A DNA stretch of 64,000 nucleotides from Ramazzottius varieornatus (taxonomy: Eukaryota > Tardigrada > Eutardigrada > Parachela > Ramazzottiidae). This document shows positions 1-13,500 of this stretch, piece by piece. The notes under the pieces are model-generated. The model was not told the origin of the DNA and searched no databases. It saw only the letters and a list, made by a program, of their open reading frames with translations. The stretch is from positions 3,443,777 to 3,507,776 of the forward strand of contig BDGG01000004.1 of NCBI GenBank assembly GCA_001949185.1, given 5' to 3'. Position numbers and translations under genes: made by a program. The stretch's first letter is position 1, and each line of letters begins with the position of its first letter.

Positions 1-530
1 CCATCAGTTGCTGTAAAATGTACACTAAAAGCATAATCCAACGAAGGTAACCCGGAAACTGACGGACCTGCAAATACTGTATGACTGCAGGAACTTTGGC
101 TTTTCCGGTTTGCTGGTAATAATTCAGGAGAGATCCACGCTTTTCGTGATGACTGGCGGTCTTCGAGCTTGTCTGCCGTCTGAAATGTTCTTGTGACTCG
201 GTCAGTTCTTTCGTATCGAACTGGACAATGTCAGGATCGAGCAGAACTACTTTCCGGCTCTTTTCCCGCAGCTGGTTCGCCACATCCTTCTTCAGTCTGC
301 GAATCATCACCGTACTCTCCAACATCAGCTGCATATAAGCAACTATCATATCAGAAACCAACATCGAGATAGACGTAAACACGACCGGAATTCGAACCTG
401 CAGTTCTTCCGTGTTGGACTTGCCGCTGTAATCCATGAAGCCACGGTTGCTCATGTGTCCATTACAGTACCGCCGTCCGAATTCGGGAAACGACTTGAAC
501 AGCTGCTTGTCGATAGCACAAACGGTCATG
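1..530 (-). CDS. SMARCAL1: SMARCAL1-like annealing helicase, partial (C-terminal ATPase lobe region)
   Basis: This is part of a SNF2-family DNA-annealing helicase related to SMARCAL1/HARP, which remodels stalled replication forks in the nucleus. Reading down the minus strand, exons are about 510-398, 328-68 and 10-1 (continuing off the left edge), with GT-AG introns 397-329 and 67-11 in phase 0. The first exon reads FPEFGRRYC then MDYSGKSNTEELQ, matching the SMARCAL1 segment with FGLRYC and WDYSGSSNLGEL. The next exon reads STVMIRRLKKDVANQL and later YYQQTGKAKVPAVIQYLQ, matching MLRRLKSDVLSQL and FNRTAEAKIPSVIEYIL. This is the stretch that bridges the two RecA-like lobes. The first-lobe motifs (Walker A, DESH box) should lie upstream, at higher coordinates, but I could not find them, so the 5' boundary near 510-530 is uncertain. 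The copy may continue after a long intron, be a truncated duplicate, or reflect an assembly break. Family assignment is strong; completeness is unknown. Confidence 0.82.
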
Positions 531-3500
531 CAGCATTCGGTATTGATTCGAGGAAGACGATTAATCCACATGAGTGACAATAATACATCTGAGCCCGTAT
601 AGTAAAAGGCGAGGCGGAAAATCCTTCTTTGGGTCTAGAGATACCATAACGAATGCCGGCCATGGCGCTCCGACAGTTACGAGTTAAGCGATTGTGTCCA
701 ATGCTGTGAAGGTGTACTCGCGTGCCAGTTGAAACAGTTCGAAACTACGGCGCTCTTTCCTGGGTAGAGAAGAATTATTAGAGGACCCGGAAATGTTCGC
801 CATATTCATCCGTATCAATAATTAGGGCAACATCCGGCAGAAGAAAAAAGACTGAGCCGGCAAATGCATGGCAGACGGGCAGAGGGGGAGACGGCAGTCT
901 TGTGACTTTCAGACGAAGACCAGTGGCCTGTAAACTTCGCACGCCATCTCCAGGTGTACCCCTGGCACCGCAGTACGAGGGGTGCTTCTCTCCGCGGTTT
1001 CACCCTGGGCGATAGCCGACAGGACTCACAGTCACAGGAGTCATCACGCATATATAAGCTGGCCAGGATGATCGGATCGATACAGGAATCCGCCTGCCTC
1101 CATCGGTAACAACTATCGTGCATTAATCAATAATTGGCAGCAACTCCTCCCCTGCTTGGATCGAAAGTCGGACATGGTCTGCTTGTCCTGTTGGAGCACA
1201 ACGATACCCTGTATCGGCGGACTGGGAACGGAACTGGAGCATTGGAGCAACAAGGAGTGATCGAGTGAGGTATAGACCGTATTGCCATTGCATGCTGGAA
1301 AGACATCATGATACATGATAGAATCTCCAGGAAAGCGCGGAGGTGCAAGTCGTATATTTGAATAGCGGATCGAATTCGAGACGTACTTCACTCAAGCAGA
1401 CGGTTATCTCTTCAGCGTTCAAGGTATCTTTGAAACTATTCATCTTCCACACTTCCTGTGGCTGTCTTATTACTCTTATATGTGCCTTATCAGCAGATGC
1501 TGATAAGAGCTATATAGCAGACTGTTCGGATCGAGCCGTGAATACTGTCACTGGATTTTCTTGGACTGGATTGATCCGTCCATTCTGTGCTTTTAGATTT
1601 ATGAGAGAATTTTGGATATTCGTCGCGACCGGAAGTTCGGAGCGGTTACCGAATAAAGAGGTGGAACTGAGGAGGTTCTTTCTGGATTTTTGGATTCTGC
1701 TACCCTGTGTCTGCATCATTTCCTTTCGATTTGGCATCTCATGCATGGTAAGCACAGTGTAAACTGCAAACAAACCGAGCACAAAAAAACGTTCTTTCTG
1801 TTGTACAATTCTATTAACTCGAAACCATCCAAATAGCTTCAAGCTGCACTTTTTGATCGAACACCGTTTTTCGTCCCTGGTTCTCCATTTGATAGACTTG
1901 ACGGCGGTTACCCGTGTGCCACACCGTAGGTTCGCAAGGGACTTACCTGCCCATCAAAGAATTTTTTCAAAATTGCCAATTAGTATTTCCCAGTAGGACA
2001 GCCACCACAAGTCAAGCCGAGCAAGGTATACTGCGCACGCAATTCTCGAGAGGAGGACACCGATAATGGAAGCTATCACGAGCTCGACGTGCATTTAATA
2101 TGGCATTAAGAACCAAGCTCGACTTTGACTTGCGTTGGAGGCTTTCTCAATAATTTAACGATAAGCTAGTTTAGATAAGGTTATGTTTGTCCTCTCGCTT
2201 CTTGCAGGACGAGGAAGAAAGGAATTAGTCTTAAGACCTATTCGAGGATTCCATGCTTGTCGTGTAGGATGTTGTGAACATCAGAAGATGTGAGTTGCAA
2301 AGGCAGGTTTCCGTCTGTGCAATTGAAAGCAGGCGACGAGGCGGAACGAGTGTGTTAGTTTGAGGTGGCAGTTTTGATGGAGTTTGACATCCTTCATCCC
2401 GTGAAAAGGCTCGTTTGAATGTCTTTATCCGTCGTAAATGGAAAATAGGCCGCCGACCACGTCTTGTGTTGCCCTGCGATGACTCCCTTGTCGATTAACG
2501 TTGGGGGCTACTTGGGCCTTTTGAACACTTTGCATGTTTCACGACACGAGGCTGATTGCTATTCTGAAAGCGAGGCATGCACGCTCGGAGTTGAAAGTCC
2601 CCGCAATGTAGATGATCCCGTTCAAATGTGGGATTTCTTCCGCACTCAGCAGTCAGCACAGCGCGCAAGACTGATGATCGACAGGGAAGCTGCCGATTAA
2701 TCGATGAGTGCTTTGTTGTGCTCAAATTAAGAGCTCACTGAGACACATTGAAGCCCTCGTAGATGTCGTCTTCCAGTCTTTCACAATCTATGAAGAGAAT
2801 TCGTGTGTAATTTCCAGGGGGTGATTTCGTTCAACAAAAGCTTCCGGTATTTCTTCGTTGGACTGTTACGACCGAAACTAATGTAATTGGAAGGTGGCAC
2901 GAAGTGAGGTGGAATATTCACATACTACTCGTTCATCGACGTTGTGTGTGTGTAAGCTGTGATATTGATTTTTGGGGGAGAAAGCACATCAATTACCGGA
3001 TGGATGGTGTGAACTGACTGGAATGGGTGGCCATTTATGAGCCCTTTTTACTTGAAGTTACGCTACAAGCGACCAGCATGTTGCGCGACTGGGGACTGGA
3101 CAAGTCCTGCCTTGCATGTCTGGGAGAAATTATATCCTTGACAAAGTTGTCAAAGTGTCCATTGTGCGCCTCATGCATAATCGACCACGTAAGTTTTAAT
3201 CCACGGGAGCCCACTGTCTGAACACTTGTCCGTCTAACTGGGCCACTATTCTCGACCCCAGCTGTTGACATATTTCATATCTCTCTGCGTGATTTAGAAG
3301 CGAGTTCGGAAGAGAAGAATTTGTGATAGGCAGACAACAACACGTAAAATGGTCCGCAGTTCCAACTGATCGTGACTTTTTGTTAAACAATTTTTCTCAT
3401 AATTTACGAAGAAATTCTGATTGTCGTATCCCAAGAAGAACCTATCAAATTCTGTCCTGTGAGGTACCGTAGCTTACCACACATGGAAGCAATGGTTCGG

Positions 3501-6500
3501 AGTCGCCAGTGAGCAGAGGCGTTCAGTGGAGCGCAGTAACGCGAATTCCGGGTTCGCCGCGTTACCAGGATGGAACCGCGCTGTTTCAACAGGCTGTGTG
3601 ATTTATCGTAGTCTGTGGTTCCTCCCAATCTGCGACACCCATTCTGTGGGAGAGGGAAGTTTGAGGATAAAAAGTGACAACTGTTTCCACTTGAGTAGTT
3701 ATGTGCTTGTATCAACACCGGCTGTGATTGTGTACACTTGGATAGGGTGACACTATGACAGTACCTTCTTTATTGAAAGTCAACATATCGTGTTCGCACT
3801 CCAGAATTTCCTGAATATGGCGCTTCAGTCCGTTCTAACGTCTGTCGAGACAATGACATGATATCACTAGATAACCTCCGCTCTATGAAAGTCCGTGCTT
3901 ATGTTTAGCCTTTAGCCTCTCAGCAAGTCCGACTGGACAGAACTCCGAAGGGAACTCAAGGAACTAGAAGTTCAAAGATTGAACTATGGGCTCTTGTTTT
4001 GAAAGCATGAGGAGAATGCAGCTTGACGTTCTGTGATTAGAGTACTATTGAGACTGACTGGATGAGTCAAAGGCGAGGGAGTAATTGGGGATGACGTCCT
4101 TGTTGCGCGTTTGACGAAACTATAAGCTCATCAGCTGAGGAGGAGCCTGATCGCCTCGAGTCTATTGGGAAAAACAGGAGGATCATTGATCTGAGATTGC
4201 GGTAGAAGCAACGTACTGATTGGTTTTGTTGGATCACATTGATCATCTTTGTGCGATCAAGAAGCCGGATGGTGGCTTCACTTCCGCCGCGACCGTGAAA
4301 GTCTTGGTTTGCCCATCGTTCTCGGCAATCCCGAGGGGTTTTCTGTGATCCGTAGCCCGTTTCAACCAACATCGCAAGCAATCTTTTTTGCTGTTTGGTA
4401 CTCTATCGCTTCTCTGCTTTGTGTTATTTATACGTAGTAGTATCACGAGAAACCGGAGTAGAATATGGCACGCTATTCACACACCAGGTCTCCGGAAGTC
4501 CAATCTGTTCTGTGTAATTAATATCTGCTCTATGTAATTAATGCAGCGCCGCTGCACCGCGGTGATGCGTTCTATGATCAGTGTCGCCGTGTATGTGTTA
4601 CGTAATCAGGGATCATGCACTGGGATACAACACCTCTCTTTGCTCAGTTTCGCTCGGTTGTTTTCTCCATCGCGTCTGGGATACTGTGTTCCAAATCCAG
4701 AACGCCATGCTTTTGGGTTAACTGCATGTTGGAAGAGAATCCAGATGGCGCTGGCTCTGTAGCTAAATTTGCAGAGTTCGCTGGTTTTGACGACTGTTTT
4801 ATCGTTGCAGGTTCTTTGGCGCTCTCGGAGGACCGCACATTCGGATTGGCTGACCCCTCTACATCCCAAGTAGCGAACCCGAACACGGATATCTAAGAAG
4901 CTGGCTATGGATTCGGTAAGTCTTGTCGAAGCTGTCGTTCTTCCCACCGTCCATTGTGAACAGTTGGTAATTTTGGCTGGCTATCTGACAAAATCGACTG
5001 AAACTATAGGTGGCGTAATGCAGTGATGAATGTTAAGTCTCGCATCAAGGTCCTCATTTCCCGAGAAGCTGGGAACCAAGAGTTGAAAAATCACGCAGTC
5101 AAGCACATGGTTTTGTATTCCTGGGTCTCACGTCAGGATCATCTTCGTCGCGAAAGAAGAAGCCTGACCGGGGATTCTCGTAGGGATTTCTGTGGCGAGG
5201 CCTCTTTAACGTTGTTCTTGCTGGAGGTTCTGCCATCACCTGACACTAAACGAAAGGTCTGTCGGCTTTCGTATTCAGGCTTGTCCTCTAGCACACTTTT
5301 TCTCCCTTGACTATACTGATCATGCGCCTATCGATTGCTCATCCCGGGACATGGGCGCTAGCTCTCTGGCTCATCGCTGACAGAAACCGTCTCGTGTTTT
5401 TTCGCGGATGGCTGCTGTTTGTTTAGGTCCTTTAGGGAATTTGGTGGCGGTTAGCTTTGAGTTGCCTCTTTGACGCATCCTGGATGCACGTTAGACCGCA
5501 TATACTGCACAATCGTTTAAGGTGCGATGTTGGCGAGGCACCCAACCGAAGGTCCTTCGGCTTACAGAGGCAGTGGGTCGTTGTGTTCGATCCTGCTTAG
5601 ATAATACGGTTGTGTACACAGAAACCCGATCGACTTCCGGACGACTATCAAGCAGGCTAAAGCTGTCCAAAAGGCATTCAGCTCTTCAATGCGCTCTTAT
5701 TTGGTCGGAGGTCCTTTGTGGATACCCCTGAACGAACGTATGAATATAGTCTTTATAAAGACTCTTAACCTTTGAACCTTCAGGCCTTGTTCAACAAAAT
5801 AATCCCCTCATTTTTTCCAGAAGTCTCGATGAGTTGACCAGAAGTGAATGATTGACGTGCAAACCAAGAGTGAAGGTTCAGGATATACGACTGTATAAGA
5901 GCTATCTAGTGCGGAAGGAGCTGTACTTGGTCATCCGTCGTTAGCTATCAATCAGGTCCAAAAGGGGGAGAGGAAGCACTGCTTGTTTCATGAAGTGAGT
6001 TTGTTGAGGAAAAGTTAATTCACAAAGTCCAAGGCTAGCTCGACACAGCTCGCAACAACGTCACGATAGAGATATCGATGATTGGCGCAATATATGCTAG
6101 TTGATCAGACTGATACATGGAAGAGGGGCTTTAGTAGGTCGAATAGTCGGGAGTACATTCTGGAGCGGATGAGTTGAGTCTGAGCATGGGCATAGAAGCC
6201 TTTAATATGCGTTTGACAACGGGGAGGCAAATGTATAACTGATCTGGCGATCGGGCCCATAACAAGGGGAAAGGCACATTTTAAGGGGATAGCGACTTCC
6301 TCTTGTCGGCAAGAGCCGTTTATGTATACGAGGCTCATCCAGTGTATGCGCAATAAATTTGAGGCTTGAATCGATCAGCTTTTATAGGTCTTCGGAATAT
6401 GTCTGTATATCGCGTGGCCACTTTGCCTGAAAACTCTTCTTTCTTGTGTGTGTGTGTGTGGCACCATCCAGCCCTTCTCCGTACAAGGGATATTTGTCCA

Positions 6501-7544
6501 GCCTGTCATGACGTCCCTTATAGACTTCTATAGTGGATTTGTTGTGGTGAAAAGGCATGTAAGCTGAAACATGACATCGACTTGATCATCGTTATGTATA
6601 TACAGAATATGCTTGAGCCCCTTGTACAGCCTATGCCGAACCCCGAAATACATCGTGCCCGTTATTAACACAAAATGTGGACAAACCCATTCCGGCCATG
6701 TTTAAGGAACGTGCACAACTGGTTTCTCTTCCTGTCTGTCTTTCACTTTATTGTTGATGTTGAACTTCGTGCTGTTTCATACATCCACTCTTGGAATACC
6801 TTCTTCGGGTGAGCTCTAATGCCGACGAAAAATAGGTGCGCGATACGACGAATAGCGAGAGCTTGGAAAGATCGACAACATCTTAGAAAATTGGCAGCAT
6901 TTTCGTCGGCCAATTATCCCGATCGGGAAAGATTACAACGGGGTGCGTGTTAGGTGGAATTACCTGCGCCGCCTTCGATTAATCCACATCAGCCGCTGTT
7001 CTGTACAGAAACTGCCTTTGGTCCCCGGTGGACCCAGCTGCGCTCTCGGATCAGAGCTGAATATTGTATCATATGCCCTGATGTGCCGACTTGTGCTACA
7101 TGATGGGACTTGATGCCCAAAGGAGAAAGGCGTGACGGAATAGTTTTAGATTTCGATTTGTTCGTTGTCTGTTTATGAGGGAGAACAGCAATCGTACGGC
7201 GAGCGAAAAAACTCGGAAAATTTGAGCTTCCGGCGGACACAAAGATATGATCATATCATAATCGTAGTTGTGTATGCTAAATGAGCTGTGACATCTGATA
7301 TTCTGCACCTATGATTTCTGCCTGTCAATGGAATGTGACGTTATTATTGGGGTTAACCAGCCATACGCCGTGGTCATAAAAATCTGTCAGATAGCCAGCC
7401 AGCCAGCCAAGTTATTGATGCAATGGACGGAAGGATTCGAACTGGATGGACTATACGGATAAGTACTCACTTTTTTACATTTACAGGCTAGCCTTTGTGT
7501 TCTAAGAGCAGAGTGAAGACGCTCGCTTGCTCTGTCAAGTCAAG
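531..7544. other. Gene-poor stretch upstream of Lar
   Basis: About 7 kb in which I see no convincing gene on either strand. Open frames are short, overlap each other on both strands and match no family I recognise. It should contain the Lar promoter and any untranslated first exon, and it could contain missing 5' exons of the SMARCAL1-like gene. Small landmarks are a CTCF-like motif at 4741-4752 and a short TG dinucleotide run near 6445-6462. A minus-strand frame at 1842-1510 starts with basic residues and a hydrophobic stretch like a type II membrane anchor, but an equally long frame lies opposite it, so I do not call it a gene. Confidence 0.6.
4741..4752 (+). promoter_or_regulatory. CTCF-like motif
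   Basis: The sequence CCAGATGGCGCTG contains a full match to the conserved bilaterian CTCF core YAGRKGGCRSY. It lies about 2.8 kb upstream of the Lar signal-peptide exon. Function is inferred from the motif only; one match this short can occur by chance. Confidence 0.3.
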
Positions 7545-10500
7545 ATGAAGTGGAAGCCTTTCCTACTACTTGAAGTTTCCTGGTTACTCCTCGTTCAAGT
7601 GTTAATCTCGGATGCTGAAGGTGAGACCTAATCCCGCTCTATCTAGAGTTCTTGGCTGACTGACAAGACTGCCGGTATTTGAACGAGTCCCAGTGCCTGA
7701 GGCGCTCAGACGACTCAAGATGATTTCGATGAAATATAATGGCGGAACGGGTCTTGATGGTAACCCAATTGACGGCACTTGGGAATATGTCAAGAGCATG
7801 GTGGAACATGTCCACACGCCATTAGTGTTGAGTTAGAATGAGTGGTCAACCCCAAAACTGACCGCCGTTACATGGTGCAACCACAGAGTCGGACTTCCTG
7901 TAACGAGATGTTTGAATAAGCTTACCGGATATCGGTCATTAGGAGAGAGTACTCCTTCGGATATGACAAGTCGGAGCTTGTTTACTCTTCTCCATTGAAA
8001 TGTGGTGTGTTCGTAAAATTTTCTGTGCTGTGAATTTGCGCATGTTTGGAATTAACAGCGTATGGTGTTCAACAGCTTTCATATGGCTTACGCGGCCAAT
8101 TGTGCGGAGGTTGACCCTTGTGTTGTGTGGCTTTTTCGAGAGACGGGAAAAAAATAATCGATATGTTTTGCTTCTGTAAAAGGCGGGATGAGAATGAGTT
8201 GATGATTTAACCACAGCTTAAACGCAGCCGTATCGGCGAAACTATGGGAAGGCGGACGTGACGTAGGACCGGGACAAGGCCTCAAGTGCGTAGCAGGTCT
8301 GGTTGAAGAGCTTTACGTTCCGGATTCTAAAGGATATAAAAGTCAATTGCGTTTGTGAGGAGTATTGTGTTGCGCGTAAAGTAAATTTGCACCGTTGCCG
8401 CCGAACAGGCAGTTTTTCGATTGATCGAACGGATCAGTTATGGAGCTTTCAGTGTACGTGGGGACCTTAATGGCACTGTTGCAGATCACGCCTTGATGCG
8501 TTGTAAACTTTCCATCGAATTCTAGGACGTTTTAAGGGATGAATATGGCGTAAAAAGGTTTTGATAGGGTGTCATGACGGCGTTAGGTGAGAATTAATCA
8601 GAACATGTGGGGACAGAATGATCGTCGCTAGAACCGGACGCTACATGAGTAACCTTCCTCGTGTCGTTGAGGGATCACTTCTCAAGAAAACATTGTAGGA
8701 AAGCTGATGGGGTATCGTTTAGTCATCTAGTCCCAGTGATACGTCCCATTTCGAGTGTACGAACGCCGTCATTCGGAGTAATCCAATTACTGCTAGCACT
8801 CATGGCTTTTTTGTACACCAGCAGATCACTGGTTTTTCAAGGCCTCTGACATTATGCACGCTTGTTTTGGGGATTGCTTTTCCGCGATGCGTGTTGAGAA
8901 CCTTCACTCAGCTCCGTGTTTTGCGCGCACAAAGCGCCTTGCTTTCTTGTTCTAGGGGAAGAAAGAAACACGCTTGACCGACTCGAAAACCGCATGACGT
9001 ACACGCGCGGAGGGAAATTTTGGCCCAGTAAAAAATTTGGGCCAGGCGGAAAAGACGGCAATCGATAATTCGGCCGTAGATGCCGTAGAAAATTGTCGAA
9101 AAGTGCATTGGCGTGAATTTCAAGCGTAAGTACGTACATCCGTATCGCTGTTTCGGAATCGCCTGGCCCAAACTTTTTACTGACCCAAACTTTCACTTCG
9201 CGCGTGTACATCGTTGGTGTGCTTCGCCGTAAGAGTCAGGAGGGATGTCTGGTATGATTTAACGTTCAAAATCGCGTCAATTCGCGGGGTGCTATATGTA
9301 TGGAAGGGCTGATCTGGCTCAACTCGGCTGAAGCCCGTATGATTTAATCACTTGCTGTTATCACCGCTGTTCTTGTCAGCTTTTCTGGACGTTCGCTCAG
9401 CCATCGCATTTTCGCTCATACTCCACCAAAAAGATCAGGCTTTTCGCAATCCATGTAAGCATACGACTCGTTGGATTTTGGGCCTTTCTTTTGCTGACGA
9501 CGTCCTCCAGTCATTTTGAGAAGGTCGACGACGATATCTCTTTACGTCATACCCGTCTACTTTGTTGGAGAAGTTTCCGTCAGCAGTATTTATCACGCTG
9601 GTTTCGGCTTTCTCTTGCTGATGTGAAGCCTTTCGTGACAGTAATGCTCGTCTCCGGTAATTTCTCTACGTCAAAATGTATGACAAAGTAAGTTGGGTAT
9701 TTTGGAATGTTCATGAATGAGTGAGGGATCGATGGGCTCTGAATAGAGTACATCGGTGCTGATAATGGCGGACCAATTAGCTTGTGATGAATTCGATGGA
9801 GTAATGATGGAGCACTTCAGTCTTAATTCGATTGGGATATGTGCTGGAGGACACAAGACTGGAAACAAATATTCTTTGTCGGCAATGGCGCGTCCTTCAG
9901 CTCACAAAGACCAAATGGACATTGATCGACAGTCCGCTGAGACAAACTATAAATTGGATCATGTCTTATAGACTGGGTGATTGGTGCTACTGACCTCGTG
10001 TGAATTCCCTTCTTCCCGACCGACACTCTGTGATTCCCCTTCTTCACATATGAATTACTGTATTCTCAGGCTTGCTTTCCTTCTGGATGACTTTGAAGAA
10101 AGCATATGGAGTTCGTGCTGTCATTCGAGCTAGCGGGCTCATCGAGGGGGTTTTCAGCATGATAAGGAAGGGAAGCTTCGAAGGAGTGTCTGAGGTGGAT
10201 ACTGCGGATAAAGGGTTCCACAACAGATTTTTCTGGTTATTCAATTGTGGCTCCATCTTTTTGTTGTTATAGTAAGTGTTGCATTAGGGGAACTGGAAGT
10301 GAATGACATGAGACAAAGGCTAGAATACGTTCTGGGATCTAAAGTTTAGTGGCGCCATCTACGACCGATCTCCTCCATCCCTACAGGCGTTAATCCACCG
10401 GGCTTGCTCATATATATAGCTCGAGATTGGCTGTGATGGAGTCCTGTGTTTCATGCGAGACTTTGAATGGCATATCAAGTGGACGCCAAGACTGGATCAA

Positions 10501-13500
10501 CATTCAAAAAATTAAGGCTTCGATCGCGACAGTTTGACTGCATGAAACTCGTCGTGGGAGTGCGCCAAGTCGAGCGTTGCGTCTGATTGTTGATGCGAGG
10601 AGAAAGAAATTGGAACAATTTCAGATTGACAATGCAAAACAGTGAGCTCCTGCCTTCCCTTTCTACTCTTGAGAAGTCAACTTGGTAGGAATTGTGGGAC
10701 AGTCAACGCATAGATGTGCCTGGATTTGTCAGGAAAAACTGTTGAGGAGCTCGCGAGCTCGAGAGTCGCGACATCCGACTTTGGTCCGCCGATGACGCGC
10801 ACACTCGAAAATTAGGTTACTTTGTTACGAGTAGTCGTACCCCATAAAGTGAAAGAGCAACATGCTAGTGCTGGCGTCGACGTGCCTGATCGGAAAAACT
10901 ATTTACAGGCAGAACAAGTAACTTAAGGAGCCCGGTCACGTGCGGTAATTTACCACCGCAGATACTGTAATACTGTAAAATATAGACTTTAGAGTGCTCT
11001 CCAGATTCGATGTGGCTCGCCTGAAAAGGATCGGACCGTCCTTTATTTTGTCCGAAAGTTGCTGTCACGACATGATGGAGAACTGGCTAGGAGGTCTTCC
11101 ACTGTCTAGGGTGTTACCTCACTGCTTCTTAGATGACGTGTTATTACGGCATCGTTTGCAGAAGAGAAACCTGAGTAAGGAGGGTTAGCGGTTAGCCAGT
11201 GGCTGACGACAGGGGCCGATGTGGAGCGAGGAACCAGAAGGCCTCTGTCAAACGGGGAATGTGTGATACCTTCTGACGGTACAAGTTTGGTTTTCCACCA
11301 TTGTTGAATGTGTTTGACCGAAGGAGTTCTTTGCGTTAAAGCATGTTCGCCAGAGGAAGACAGTCAGGACTTGAGGGTGAAATCCTCGGATGACGTTCTG
11401 TGGATCTGTGATGGGGTTACAAACAAGGCACTATTGGCACTTCCCTTCCGTTCCAATCTATGCTGTACTGTATAAACAGTGTTTTTGGCTTGTCAACTGT
11501 GATTTGTCCAAATGCCTGCCTGAGGATCTTTTTCCGCCTTGTGATAATCCCAATTGAAGCACTGATCCATATAGACAAATCGTGCAGCTGTGTCTTGAGG
11601 GACTCTGGCTTCCCGACACATTTTTGGCATGGACACCTCTTTAAGGAAGCATTCCAGCGTTTACTGTGAAGCATGTTGTGCAGTTCGTACAAGATTGTGT
11701 AGGTTTACAAGATGAATCTGTTTATGGGAAAGTGTATGCCTGTCGTTGACTTACAATCCGCTGGGTGAATTGAAGGACTATCAGGAAAAGCATTTGAATG
11801 CATAGTTGTGTCTTCCTGTGGCATTCAGGATTAATCGTCCACATGTGCCGTCTCGCTCCGCATTGCATATTCCAAGCATTTGATCCTCCATATGCTGATA
11901 ACGCTCGTCTCGCCACATTCAGCTGTCCTTTGGAATTTTCTCGATGCTGGACTGGCAGCGCAGTTGAGCTGATGATAGCCACGCCCTGAAAGATTCGTTG
12001 CGCTCTGGACTTCCGGTTGGACTTTCGTATCGCCTCCATCAGTTGCGCATATCTTATATACTCTTTCCGACTGCCTTCGAAGTCATTACCTCAAGTAACG
12101 CGCCGGCGCTGTGTTCTACTTCTCTGACAAGATCTATTCGAAATACGGACATCTACGGACGTGTTTCTTGATGTTCGGTGTATCGTACTACGAAAGTCCT
12201 GGGCGCCCTGGGCCTGGTTCTTCGCCTGCTGCACTTTTCTTTTGAAACTGCCGGATATTACGATTTTTATTGCCTCTGGTTTCCGAATTACCAGCCCTTG
12301 TACTGGGGATATTTTATGGGGCTTTGTATCTGATGGGTCGCCGAGGTCCTCGTGTGATATAACGTGTCTGCAACCTGGATTACATCTGCAGAACAGTTTC
12401 GGTCGTTAGCATTTTGAGCGTGGTTGATGGCTGGTGTCCAGGAGGCTTGTCAAATGACCTGGATTGGGGAATTGTACTAATTGATCTTTGCAAAGTGATG
12501 TGCCAAGCTGTCTCCAGGGGAAAATGCTCACAGCTGAGGCGGTTCTCAACATGGTCCTTATCCTCTTCAGTAAGTTATGTCAATGTCTTCCCTTTATGAC
12601 TGACACATGCGTTTGTCTGAACTGTGCCCAAGGAATTTTTGATTAGGAATTAAAAGCATTGGCTGTACAATGCCAATCCCCGCACGCTTCCCCGCTTTAG
12701 TCTTCCCTTGTTGACAGAGGAACGATTGCGTAAACGTGAGGATTTGTCGTTGATTGTGTGGCGACTTCCACATATCTCACGGAAACTGGGCCGCAAAGAT
12801 GTTAAGCGTCCCCCACGCTTCAGTGCCCCTTCCTTGTCTCATAACAAGATTCTGAATTTCATGTCCATGGCTCAAGAATGAAATTACGAAAATGTGTTGA
12901 AATGCAGAAGTAATATAAAGCTCTTGCTTCGGAAATTTGCCGTTGGAAAACACCAACGAAAATTTACCCAACTGTGAAGACCCAAAACACGTGGCTTAAA
13001 TTGTTTCAGTGCGAAATTCAGAGGCAATCAGGGCGGTTGCTTCCGATATGACGCGGTAGACGAAACGTAATTATATTGTCTAATTGTGCTCTGTGGACCC
13101 ACGTTTACGGATGACGAGCTAACGATTCTGCCGGTCGGTGTTTCATTTCTTGTAATTTGGTGCTGCAGTGGGACACAGCTGGAACGACAATGTATGTGTG
13201 TTTTAATAACGTGTCGGGTCTCGAGGAAGGAAGCACAGCTTAGCGAGAGACTACCAACTGCGGTTCTGTAATACGAAACGTAAATCCAGCCGTGCTGCAG
13301 CGGTCCTCTTCCTGCGCTCGCCGGATGTCCCCTTTTTAGCCGGTCAACAGTACTTCTACAGTAATTGAGATATGCTTTCAGCTGTTGCAGTAGGTTACGT
13401 TGGATCAACTGGCATTTGGAGTGGTCCATTTTGATTTCAGTTGCGCTCTTCGCAGTTTCTACGTGAATAAGCCGTCGTTCTTCCCTCGTCTCTGGATGTG

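Noticed and set aside
1343-1842. Opposed open frames: plus 1343-1762 (139 codons) and minus 1842-1510 (110 codons, type II anchor-like N-terminus)
   Set aside because: They overlap on opposite strands, neither extends through credible splice sites into a known domain, and the composition looks random.
8852-9211. Minus-strand open frame of 119 codons
   Set aside because: Most of it is the MITE and its inverted repeats, so it is not an independent gene.
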